DNA of 64,000 nt from Photobacterium profundum SS9. GTDB lineage: Bacteria > Pseudomonadota > Gammaproteobacteria > Enterobacterales > Vibrionaceae. This document shows, piece after piece, positions 17,723 to 25,445 of this stretch. Positions within the stretch are counted from its first letter, which is position 1. Every line of letters starts with the position of its first letter. The position numbers and the translations under genes are program-made. The DNA lies in NCBI RefSeq assembly GCF_000196255.1, contig NC_006371.1, positions 186,001-250,000 on the forward strand. The letters run 5' to 3'. Under the pieces are notes generated by a model, which searched no databases, was not told where the DNA came from, and saw only the letters and a program-made list of their open reading frames with translations.

Positions 17723-18119
17723 GATCTAGATCAAATTCTATTTTGTGATGGAATTGTGAGTTGGGATTTAAATCAATTAATTCGATTTGCCACTTTCCAT
17801 ACATATTAAACTTCACGCCATCAATGATGTACTCTCCTGGCTTCGGTTCATTAATTAGCTGAGGTTGCGTCGGTAAGCCATGCTGATGGGCGGGCATCCC
17901 TCCCTTTATTTGGAACTCTAACCCTTGAACAGGCTGACCTGTTGTGTCATCGATATGAATAACCCAAGAGTGGATTTTATTCAAAATAATAGGCAATTCA
18001 ATAGGTTCTGCAGTGATGTTGTGTTGAGAAGTTTTTACAATAACGGGCAGCGTTGATGAGGCCATCGATGGGCTGTTCATCAATACGAGTAATGTAATTA
18101 TCATATATTTATACAACAC
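17706..18119 (-). CDS. Periplasmic FixH/YtkA-like protein
   Basis: A 137-residue exported protein with a signal peptide (IITLLVLMNSPSMASS) and one beta-rich domain containing LEFQIKGGMPAHQHGLPTQP and GKWQIELIDL. These features fit the YtkA/FixH-like immunoglobulin fold, which often carries Met/His copper-type motifs (here M-x-x-H-x-H). The start could be the GTG at 18119 or the ATG at 18104; neither has a clear ribosome site. As first gene of the peroxidase set it may deliver a metal or stabilise the haem enzyme. That link is inference from context. Confidence 0.65.
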   Translation of the reverse strand: MLYKYMIITLLVLMNSPSMASSTLPVIVKTSQHNITAEPIELPIILNKIHSWVIHIDDTTGQPVQGLEFQIKGGMPAHQHGLPTQPQLINEPKPGEYIIDGVKFNMYGKWQIELIDLNPNSQFHHKIEFDLDHDNTK

Positions 18120-18462
18120 AGTAACCTAGCTTATTAATTATTATGTTTATTCTTTGAAGTATTGTATTAATAGTGTCATTGATCAAGCTCAGCATTAAGA
18201 TTGATTAGATATATCTAGCTTTATATAAATATCACACTTGATGCTTGGTATTAATAATTAGTTATATTCCCATTTACAAAGTGGTATTTTCTTTACTTCT
18301 TTATTGTTAATTATTTGCGCGGTGTTTGTCAGTGTTGAAATTATAGTTAGTAGTGTTGTGGTATATGTATTTTATAGGTCATGACGCCAACGTAGAGGCT
18401 CTGGTTTTATCGCGTGAACTACACTAAAACGACTTGTAGCCCATAAGTGAAAGGATAACGAG
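18120..18462. other. AT-rich divergent promoter region
   Basis: This lies between the peroxidase set (minus) and the hydrolase gene (plus). It is strongly AT-rich with TATATAAA-like tracts near 18210-18230. TTGATCAAG near 18178 is half of an FNR/CRP-like site, but no full palindrome is present. No small gene is convincing. Confidence 0.4.
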
Positions 18463-19194
18463 ATGAAGAAGCTGCTAGCAACATTATTGTTTGTATCAAC
18501 GTCTGTGTTTGCTGCACAAGGAGAATCCGTAAGCTATCAAGTCAATGGCGAAGAATATGAAGGCTTTTATATGGCACCCAAAAAAGGTGCGCCTTTAATC
18601 TTAATGGTTCACGACTGGGATGGGCTTACCGCTTATGAAAAAAAGCGCGTAGGTATGCTAACTGATGAAGGCTATGCGGTGTTTGCAGCTGATCTCTTTG
18701 GTAAAGATGTACGCCCCACAGAAACAGAAGAAAAGAAAAAGCTAACAGGCGCTTTATATCAAGATAAAGAAAAAATGTTGGGCTTGCTTGATGGTGCATT
18801 AGAGAAAGCCGCATCATTGGGTGCAAAAGCCGATAATACCGTTGCAATGGGCTATTGTTTTGGCGGGACAGCAGTACTTGAAATGGCTCGCAGTGGCGCA
18901 GGTATGAAAGCATATGTCACCTTCCATGGCGGATTAAAAACACCAGAAGGAGCTGATTACGCGAAAACAAAAGGTAAGGTGCTTGTGTTCCATGGTGGTG
19001 GTGATACCTCTGTAACTATGGCTGACTTTGCAGATCTTTCTACAGCCCTTGAAGCCAGTAATGTCGACAGCGAAATGATTGTATACAGTGGTGCACCACA
19101 TGGCTTTACTGTTGAAGGTTCCGATCGTTATCAAGCAGCAGCCGATCAAAAATCTTGGGCGCGTTTTGTTGAATTTTTGGCAGAAATTAAATAA
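18463..19194 (+). CDS. Periplasmic dienelactone-hydrolase-family protein
   Basis: A 243-residue alpha/beta hydrolase with a cleavable signal peptide (MKKLLATLLFVSTSVFA-A). The nucleophile elbow is GYCFGG with Cys in place of Ser, as in dienelactone hydrolase. The Asp lies in HGGGDTS and the His in GAPHGF. LMVHDWDGL forms the oxyanion region. AAAGGATAACGAG precedes the start. The family hydrolyses cyclic lactone esters, but exported members are mostly uncharacterised, so the real substrate is unknown. Confidence 0.88.
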   Translation: MKKLLATLLFVSTSVFAAQGESVSYQVNGEEYEGFYMAPKKGAPLILMVHDWDGLTAYEKKRVGMLTDEGYAVFAADLFGKDVRPTETEEKKKLTGALYQDKEKMLGLLDGALEKAASLGAKADNTVAMGYCFGGTAVLEMARSGAGMKAYVTFHGGLKTPEGADYAKTKGKVLVFHGGGDTSVTMADFADLSTALEASNVDSEMIVYSGAPHGFTVEGSDRYQAAADQKSWARFVEFLAEIK

Positions 19195-19317
19195 CTGTCT
19201 CTGCTAGTCAAATTTAATAGCCATTTGCTGGCGTCGAGTAAACAATTTTGCGAGCATACTGGTTTATGTCATGGCAATGCACCTGTAAACTTTCGAATAA
19301 CAAAAAAGGAAATCATT

Positions 19318-19629
19318 ATGTTATGTGTTACAACGTCAGACATTATTGGACGAGAAATTACAGAAACATTGGGTGTCGTTACGGGCAATGTTGTGCAATC
19401 TAAGCACGTAGGTCGAGACATTATGGCAGGTTTTAAAACTATCTTTGGTGGTGAAATTCGCGGCTATACTGAAATGCTCACAGAAGCTCGTGAAGAAGCC
19501 TTAAACCGTGCAATTGCCGATGCACAATCGCAAGGCGCTGATGCCATCGTGAACCTTAGGTTTACAACTAGTGCAATCATGCAGGGCGCTTCAGAAATTC
19601 TTGCCTACGGTACTGCGGTTAAACTGTAA
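19318..19629 (+). CDS. ybjQ: YbjQ/UPF0145 family protein
   Basis: A 103-residue protein starting MLCVTTSDIIGREITETLGV; AAGGAAATCATT precedes the ATG at 19318, which is preferred over an in-frame start at 19225. It has the family features VVTGNVVQSKHVGRDIMAG, AREEALNRA and GADAIVNLRF. YbjQ proteins form pentameric rings; a heavy-metal-binding role has been proposed but is not established. The TAA stop at 19627-19629 is contributed by the terminal GTAAGCG of the adjoining IS66 copy, so the natural C-terminus may have been a few residues longer. Confidence 0.85.
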   Translation: MLCVTTSDIIGREITETLGVVTGNVVQSKHVGRDIMAGFKTIFGGEIRGYTEMLTEAREEALNRAIADAQSQGADAIVNLRFTTSAIMQGASEILAYGTAVKL

Positions 19630-19647
19630 GCGTCTGGGCAACGACAC

Positions 19648-21187
19648 CTAGCTATGCTTAATATTCCATGGCAGTAACGCGTCAATATTATTCGGTTTTT
19701 CAGCAATCTGCTGCAAGCAGGTTGCGATATAATCATGAACAAGAAGATTATTCGCTTTTGCTGTTTCAACCAAACTATATAAAATCGCACTCGCGTTCGC
19801 ACCTGTATTGGTGTACGAAAATAGCCAAGCCTTACGACCTATCACAAAGGGCTTCACTGCCCGCTCTGCTCGGTTATTGTCAATGCTTAACCTGCCATCT
19901 TCAAGATAGCGCTGGAATTTTTCAAATTGGTTTAAGCTATAACTTATTGCTTCTCCCAATTTACTTTTAGGTGGGATTTTTTCTTTATGCTCGATGAGCC
20001 AGTTATATAATGTGGTTACGATAGGCTTGGCTTGTGACTGTCGGATTGCTAATTTTTCTTCAACAGATTTGCCCTTAATGCGTTTTTCTATTCCGTATAA
20101 CTTACCAATTAAATTTAATACGATATCCACTTTCCCTGTTTTCTTTTTTCCTTGCAGCTTCTTCACATCGATAAATTTACGACGAATATGCGCAAGACAG
20201 GCTACCAGTGTCGCTTGCGTTGATTCATAAGCTTTATATCCATCAACGTGCATGTAGCCTTGGTAACCATCAAGAAAATCAATCGCACATTGGGCTTTAC
20301 GACTATTGTGATAATCGAATAACACAATATTGGTGTTACTGCCTAATGCATCTGCTCCACAGCAATATACCCACATATAGCTTGTCGCTTTTTCGGCTTT
20401 GATTACTTTTAGCGGTGTTTCATCTGCATGAATAGCGGGCTCAGCGAGCAATATTGCTTTCAAGCGCATATATAAAGGCTCAAGCAATGTGGCACAACGT
20501 AATATCCAGCTCGACATCGTTTGACGACTCAACTCAATACCGATGTCACTCAACATTGTTTCTTGTCGATAAAGCGGTAAACCAAATTGATATTTACAGG
20601 TGATTATTTGGCTCAGCAAACTCGCGGTAGCAATACTTTTCGGGATTGGCGTGCATCGGTGCCATTTTTATGTGATTTTCAATCCCATTATTTTCACAAT
20701 GTCGGCACGTATACTTCGGGCGAATGGTTTTAATGACTTTAATATGAGCGGGTACAAATTCAAGGGTTTCGCTGCTACTCTCACCCATTTTATGCAAAGA
20801 ATTACGGCAACAATCACATGTTTTATCCGTGTCCTCAATATCAATGATAACGTCTTTTCGGGGGAGTTCAGGCGGTAGTGGTTTGCGCTTTGGTTTGACT
20901 TTTTGCTCTGTTTTTTCTTCAGTTGATAAGCTCGCTAATAGCAGCTCGTCTTGTTCATCAAGTGTGACTTCGGCTTCATTGAAGACTTCATCGGCACCAG
21001 GCATTTTTTCTGACTTTTTACCGTATTCGTTAGCCAATTTTATATTATAACGTTCAAGTAGTTCTTGATAAATCGCGTCTTTTTCAGCTAACTCACACTC
21101 TTTTTGAGCCACGAGCAGCTGCAACTCAAGTAACATTTTCTTAAGTTGTTCTGGGTCGTCTGGTAATAAGTTCACATCAAGTTTCAT
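19648..21187 (-). pseudogene. tnpC: IS66 transposase TnpC, frameshifted (copy 1)
   Basis: The N-terminal 170 or so residues (coiled coil, then zinc-finger-like CDCCRNSLHKMGE and CRHCENNG) read from 21187. The DDE part (HADETPLKV, VDGYKAYE, NNRAERAVKPF) continues in another frame to 19648. Comparison with copy 2 places the damage at about 20650-20655: copy 1 reads GGCGTGCATCGG where copy 2 has GGCGTGGCGGGCATCGG, a 5-bp loss. A full-length protein would be about 513 residues. Confidence 0.9.
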
Positions 21188-21296
21188 TTGCTCATTTTAG
21201 CAAGTTTATCAAAATGAAACTGCTTTTGATGTCAATGAGTACAAGGGGGAGCGTCAACGATCGTTGACTGCTCAGATATGATAAATACCGACTGAG

Positions 21297-21644
21297 TTAG
21301 ATCATCGATTGATAATGTAATTCTTGATGACCAAGCACATCAAATCCTGATAGCAACCACTTAAATTGTTCGTCCGTTAATTCAAACTCATTGCAATCGA
21401 TGTTACTCGGCCATTTGAATTTTTGCTTCTCAAGACGCTTGTACCAAAGTGCAAAACCCGTCTTATCCCAATACAGTATTTTTAGTTTGTCTTTGGCTTT
21501 ATTGCAAAACACAAACAACTCACCCGTGTAAGCGTCACGATTAAGCTCATCTTCAACAATGGCTGCTAACCCGTTTATTGATTTTCGAAAGTCGACAAAA
21601 TCACGGTGTATAAAAACGGCTGATGGTTCAATAAAGGATTGCAT
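21297..21644 (-). CDS. tnpB: IS66 accessory protein TnpB (copy 1)
   Basis: 115 residues with the IS66 Orf2 pattern: VFIHRDFVDFRKSINGLAAI, LFVFCNKAKDKLKILYWD and GFALWYKRLEKQKF. It shares one base with the preceding tnpA. It is needed with TnpA and TnpC for transposition in this family, though its biochemical role is unclear. Intact, and identical in protein sequence to copy 2. Confidence 0.92.
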   Translation of the reverse strand: MQSFIEPSAVFIHRDFVDFRKSINGLAAIVEDELNRDAYTGELFVFCNKAKDKLKILYWDKTGFALWYKRLEKQKFKWPSNIDCNEFELTDEQFKWLLSGFDVLGHQELHYQSMI

Positions 21645-21940
21645 TAGCTCAACTCACGCAGTATTTGAGCCAAGTATGTAGCGGATGTTGTTGCAGGCAA
21701 ACTGACGTTTGCCTTACCAACCGTGAGTGTGATGGATGGTTGCTCTTCCAATAACTCAATTTGCTGTATCACTTTGGCGCGAACAAAACTGTTGGATGTT
21801 AAGCCCAATTTTTTCTTGAAAGCGTAGAAGCTAGAAGTCGGTAATTGATGCTGTTGGCAGTAATTTGAAATAGTTAATCCACTGGTTTGTTGATTTTGTA
21901 TTAGGGTCTGCCATTGTGTTTCGTTGCGCGTTATTTTCAT
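21644..21940 (-). CDS. tnpA: IS66 accessory protein TnpA (copy 1)
   Basis: 98 residues with a helix-turn-helix typical of IS66 Orf1 (WQTLIQNQQTSGLTISNYCQ, then LPTSSFYAFKKKLG). It probably binds DNA and regulates or assists TnpC. It begins about 80 bp inside the right end of the element and overlaps tnpB by one base. It differs from copy 2 at one residue (QQIELLEE against QQIEFLEE). Confidence 0.9.
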   Translation of the reverse strand: MKITRNETQWQTLIQNQQTSGLTISNYCQQHQLPTSSFYAFKKKLGLTSNSFVRAKVIQQIELLEEQPSITLTVGKANVSLPATTSATYLAQILRELS

Positions 21941-22021
21941 TGTTATTTCCTTTTATTTGACTTGGAAATAACATAATTGAAATCAGAAATTAGATGAAGG
22001 TGTGTTTGGCCAGACGCTTAC

Positions 22022-22118
22022 GAATGTTCAGCTTAACTTGCTCTCTTTGAGCCGGAGTCATGTCTAAAAGTAGTTGAGTAATATACTTCAAGCGATATGT
22101 GAATGTTTTAGCTCTCAT
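22022..22118 (-). pseudogene. N-terminal fragment of an unidentified transposase-like gene
   Basis: An ATG at 22118 opens MRAKTFTYRLKYITQLLLDM followed by TPAQREQVKLNI, then the frame runs into the IS66 right end. The composition resembles the start of IS1595-type transposases, though this is a weak impression. The rest of the gene is absent, consistent with a deletion alongside IS66 copy 1. Confidence 0.4.
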
Positions 22119-22140
22119 TGCCTTAACCTTCAAGCTGTTA

Positions 22141-22160
22141 ACTACACTTATAAGTGTAGT
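22141..22160. repeat. Perfect 20-bp palindrome
   Basis: ACTACACTTATAAGTGTAGT is a perfect palindrome 23 bp upstream of the truncated transposase-like start. It could be an operator or an element-end structure. I see no second copy in the window. Confidence 0.5.
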
Positions 22161-22297
22161 CAACATTTTGATGGAACAGAGCCACCTTTTTATTTAATCT
22201 CTAGGGTCGCTATGAACAACAAACGTGCTGGTTGAAAGACGGTTAGTTGTTCCTACTGTCCCTTGTCTAAGGCTGGGATGGTAACTTGTTAGCATAG

Positions 22298-22807
22298 TTA
22301 TTTAATTCTACTTCTTTCGAATAGGTCTATCATATTGAAAGGCTCAGATAAGCCTCTTATTTTCAGTAGTTTGTTCTTTTTATCTTCTGACAATCCATGA
22401 AACTTCATTTCCACACGCAAATCTACGCGACTAAACATTAGTTTTTTTATTTCTTTTGCCTTGATTTTTGCTTGCTTATACTCAGCGCCATAACCAGTTG
22501 TATCTAATGTCATGATAATACGCATGAGCTGGTTACTTTCATCTTTAGTGCAGCGATTCAAGGCACTTTTATATAAATAACCAATGCTTGGTTCTGCTTT
22601 AGATTTGATTTGATTGAACTGATGGAGAGTTTCTTCACTAACTCTATTATTATGTGAATATTCTATACATTCATTGTGTTTATTCTCAAAATCAACAAAG
22701 GATTTATTTAGAACATTTAAAGCGATAACATCATTGGCGCTTAACATTGAAGAAAATAAAAGTAGCATGATGAAAGGCAGACCCGAAAAAGTCATGTTCT
22801 TTTTCAT
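22298..22807 (-). CDS. Exported hypothetical protein (accessory pair, second gene)
   Basis: The start at 22807 forms an ATGA overlap with the upstream gene and gives 169 residues. It has a good signal peptide (MKKNMTFSGLPFIMLLLFSS, cleavage near MLSA). The mature part is mostly helical and charged with two Cys (HNECIEY and LNRCTKDE), which could form a disulfide in the periplasm. No family recognised. The gene pair is surrounded on both sides by mobile elements, so it is probably acquired cargo. Confidence 0.6.
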   Translation of the reverse strand: MKKNMTFSGLPFIMLLLFSSMLSANDVIALNVLNKSFVDFENKHNECIEYSHNNRVSEETLHQFNQIKSKAEPSIGYLYKSALNRCTKDESNQLMRIIMTLDTTGYGAEYKQAKIKAKEIKKLMFSRVDLRVEMKFHGLSEDKKNKLLKIRGLSEPFNMIDLFERSRIK

Positions 22808-23217
22808 GACGCTACCTTGCAGCCATAGTGGACAGCCTTCCAAAACTGCCTTTCTTTCGAGCTAACGTTGCCTCTCAGCATTTGAAAACCAGCAATCGTA
22901 CTTATCTGATTCTTCGCGTAGCGGTCTAAAGATCCGAAAGATCTGTAGAAGTACTCCCAATTGGTCTGGTGTATGTTCCAAGAGGTAGTGGTTACATCAC
23001 TAGAAATTATTTTAAAGCCAAGAGTTTTCTCTATAGAGCCAGCAGAAGCTGGAGCCTTCATAAACAGACCTCCAAAAATAACAGCTAAATGCCCTAGTGC
23101 GATAGCTACCCATCCGTTCTGTATTCTGCCATTGATCGAATTAATGTCTTTAAGTGCTTCTTTACTTTCTTCATCAAACGTTAAATTAACTAGAGCTGGG
23201 CAAGGTCTATTATTCAT
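22804..23217 (-). CDS. Hypothetical membrane-associated protein (accessory pair, first gene)
   Basis: 137 residues from an ATG at 23217 preceded by AAGGAGAG, a strong ribosome site. A hydrophobic stretch at about residues 34-52 (NGWVAIALGHLAVIFGGLFM) is a probable membrane helix. The rest is soluble and aromatic-rich (TSWNIHQTNWEYFYRSFG). It ends in a four-base overlap with the exported protein, so the two are translationally coupled and may act together. I do not recognise either one. Confidence 0.6.
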   Translation of the reverse strand: MNNRPCPALVNLTFDEESKEALKDINSINGRIQNGWVAIALGHLAVIFGGLFMKAPASAGSIEKTLGFKIISSDVTTTSWNIHQTNWEYFYRSFGSLDRYAKNQISTIAGFQMLRGNVSSKERQFWKAVHYGCKVAS

Positions 23218-23343
23218 TAATATACTCTCCTTAAAATTTAATGTGATTGTATCTAAAGCATCGTAGTTTTAATAATTCATTTGTAACTTTTAAGATCCCA
23301 CTTACTTTTTATTGAAAATGATAAGTTGATTGATTACTGCATG

Positions 23344-23435
23344 TTTCGGAGCATTCCGATCACCCATTTCGGGATTATCCGATCGCCTGTTTCGGTTTAA
23401 ACCGATCACTCATTCCGCTTTAATCCGGTCACTTT
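23344..23435. repeat. Four imperfect 23-bp tandem repeats, possible IS21-type end
   Basis: Units start at 23344, 23367, 23390 and 23413, each of the form TTTCGG-x5-CCGATCRCYYR with an internal inverted repeat. Inverted versions (CGGATTAAACCGAAATCC) follow at about 23480-23500. I recall such multiple-repeat ends, often with GGTTTAAACCG motifs, from IS21-family elements in Shewanella and Vibrio. No istA or istB gene is present here, so this would be a leftover end. Confidence 0.45.
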
Positions 23436-23815
23436 TGGTGTAAGTCCGAAATCCGTGACCGATTTAGCGAAAACCCCGATCGGATTAAACCGAAATCCTA
23501 TCTTTTTCTCTTTTAAATCAACTAGTCACTATCCTAAAAACATCAATAGATGCCATTAGGAAGGGCTTTGTTGAATCGCTCAGATAATGCTCAATTATTC
23601 CATTAGCACTGAGTTCAGTTATCATAACCAGCCCTTCATTCCGGTTCGCTGTTTAACACATGCCTTACAAACACAATGACAGAAAACGCCATCATTTTAA
23701 GAAGCATAGCTACGAGCTAAATAATTATCGTGAGTACAACTAGGCTCTCAAGCGGTTCGGGAAGGATGAATGGCACCAGGAAAAACATAAGGTTAATGCA
23801 AAACGAAGTAACTTC

Positions 23816-25426
23816 TCAATAAGCCGAGGCAGGGTGGGCTTTCTGGAGCACCAGAGAGCCTAAAGATGGGATTACATTACTTTGAGAAATTCGGTCGTTG
23901 AGATATTTCCAGAAGGAAACCCCTAATTTTCCGCACGTTTTTTTCAGGCTGGAAAAGGTATCTCGGCATTGTCGGCCAAGATCACTACGAGTACCTCCAC
24001 TGACTTTGCGCCGCTTGACCTGCTCCCTTAGATCATTTTCGCTTCCATTTGTATGGATTGGAATTTCTGGTCGTTCCAATACCAGCAATAAGCTTGATTT
24101 TAATTTGTTTAACCGCTTTAGTTGCTGATTAAGGAGCTCATAGCGGGTTTTCTGAGTAAATAGCCGATCGAACTCCTTCGACAGAGCTGATTTCTTCGTG
24201 TCGCAAGGCTGTTTTTTGTATTCTTTCAGCTCCTTGTAGAACGACCAAATCTCATCACGTACTTGTGCGATGTCTTCTCGATGTCCCTCATTCAACGGAA
24301 TAAGCTTGTGGACCAACCGCTCCGCATGTACCCAGCACAAACCATGTTGTAGAACCTTAAACTGTCCAGCACCATCACTGATCACAGCGAGTTTACCCAA
24401 AGCTTCATTCTCTGACGCGCAACCCAATAGGGCACCTTCAGTCGCTATTTGAATATGCCTTTTTACGACAATACCCAGCTGAACTAGATGAGCAGACCAT
24501 TCCTCTTCACATCCAAAGTTGGTCACTGGTGTGTTGCTAACAATGCTAACTGGGGGAGCAGGGAGTTTATTTGTCGCCATATAGTTTAGTGCGCAGGTGT
24601 TCACCTGATAACCCTTGTTTCCAGCCCGAAGGAGTGACAGGAAGTTGATCCGATTTTTTCGGTCTGAACTTTGAAACCAAGCAAACCACTCATTGCCTAT
24701 GTGGGTGACAAAACCGTTCTTGCCCTGATGCCTAGCTCCGGTGTCATCTGTTGTGATATAGCCAGTGCTTTGCAGGCCTGCAGCCAGAAGTTCGGCTTTT
24801 TCTTCATGCAAATCATCATGATTTTCGGTCAATAAGCGATTTAATTGGCCACTGGAAATATCGATACCCCATTCTCTAAGTTGTTCCAACAACAGAGGCT
24901 GAGTGACCTGACATTGATGATACTGATAGAGGATGTAGCTTCTTAGTCGAGTGCCAAAGTGTTGGCCTGCTAGTCCATTAGGCAAGGTAGCGGTAACCGT
25001 CGAACCATCAGGTAATAGATAGCAAGCTAAGCGATAACGTACATTGCACGACTGTATCTCTAACTCTTGGACGACAAAATCTCGGTAGCCCTTGAATCGT
25101 GCCCCGATAGGTAAAGGTTGTTCTGGCTGGACAATGTTATCCTGATGAATGGTCAGCGTTTGATTTTTGCTACGCTTGGTAGAGCCGGACCGTTTGTTAT
25201 CAGTCGAGCCTTGGTCTGACTTTTCATCGGTATTTGTGTCGAGTTTACTCGGCTTGAACTTGGGCCGTTTTTTCTGCCCTTTTAGTACGTTGATCTCGTC
25301 TTTAAGGAGGGTGATTTCTTCTTGTTGGCGCTCAACCGTATCGGAAAGCTGCTCAATGATCCCAATTAAGCCTTTTACCAAAGGGGTTTGCTCTGACTCT
25401 GGAATGTCTGGGAGATTAATTTTCAT
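23816..25426 (-). CDS. IS66-family transposase (TnpC-only branch)
   Basis: 536 residues from the ATG at 25426. Upstream codons to 25471 belong to the IS4 end, so the start is set by MKINLPDIPESEQTP. An N-terminal coiled coil (VERQQEEITLLKDEINVLKG) is followed by a basic linker and the DDE domain: TTDDTGARHQGK, VISDGAGQF and NGSENDLREQVKRRKVSGG. It looks full length. The IS4 element begins 20 bp upstream of the start codon and probably separates the gene from its promoter. Confidence 0.88.
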   Translation of the reverse strand: MKINLPDIPESEQTPLVKGLIGIIEQLSDTVERQQEEITLLKDEINVLKGQKKRPKFKPSKLDTNTDEKSDQGSTDNKRSGSTKRSKNQTLTIHQDNIVQPEQPLPIGARFKGYRDFVVQELEIQSCNVRYRLACYLLPDGSTVTATLPNGLAGQHFGTRLRSYILYQYHQCQVTQPLLLEQLREWGIDISSGQLNRLLTENHDDLHEEKAELLAAGLQSTGYITTDDTGARHQGKNGFVTHIGNEWFAWFQSSDRKNRINFLSLLRAGNKGYQVNTCALNYMATNKLPAPPVSIVSNTPVTNFGCEEEWSAHLVQLGIVVKRHIQIATEGALLGCASENEALGKLAVISDGAGQFKVLQHGLCWVHAERLVHKLIPLNEGHREDIAQVRDEIWSFYKELKEYKKQPCDTKKSALSKEFDRLFTQKTRYELLNQQLKRLNKLKSSLLLVLERPEIPIHTNGSENDLREQVKRRKVSGGTRSDLGRQCRDTFSSLKKTCGKLGVSFWKYLNDRISQSNVIPSLGSLVLQKAHPASAY

Positions 25427-25445
25427 TGAGACAAAAGGCTCTACG

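Larger units (their letters stand above)
19626..22021 (-). mobile_element. IS66-family element, copy 1 (2396 bp)
   Basis: Imperfect terminal inverted repeats: GTAAGCGTCTGGGCAACG at the left and the complement of GGCCAGACGCTTAC at the right, with the GTAA tips typical of IS66. It carries tnpA, tnpB and a broken tnpC in order on the minus strand. The flanks, gttaaact on the left and gaatgttc on the right, do not match, so the usual 8-bp target duplication is missing. This implies a deletion or recombination next to this copy. Nearly identical to copy 2 at 28386-30785. Confidence 0.92.

Noticed and set aside
19648..21187. Programmed ribosomal frameshift in IS66 tnpC
   Set aside because: The two copies are shifted at different places by simple 5-bp and 1-bp deletions, and no slippery sequence is shared.
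23344..23435. CRISPR array
   Set aside because: The 23-bp units are imperfect and directly adjacent, with no spacers and no cas genes in the window.
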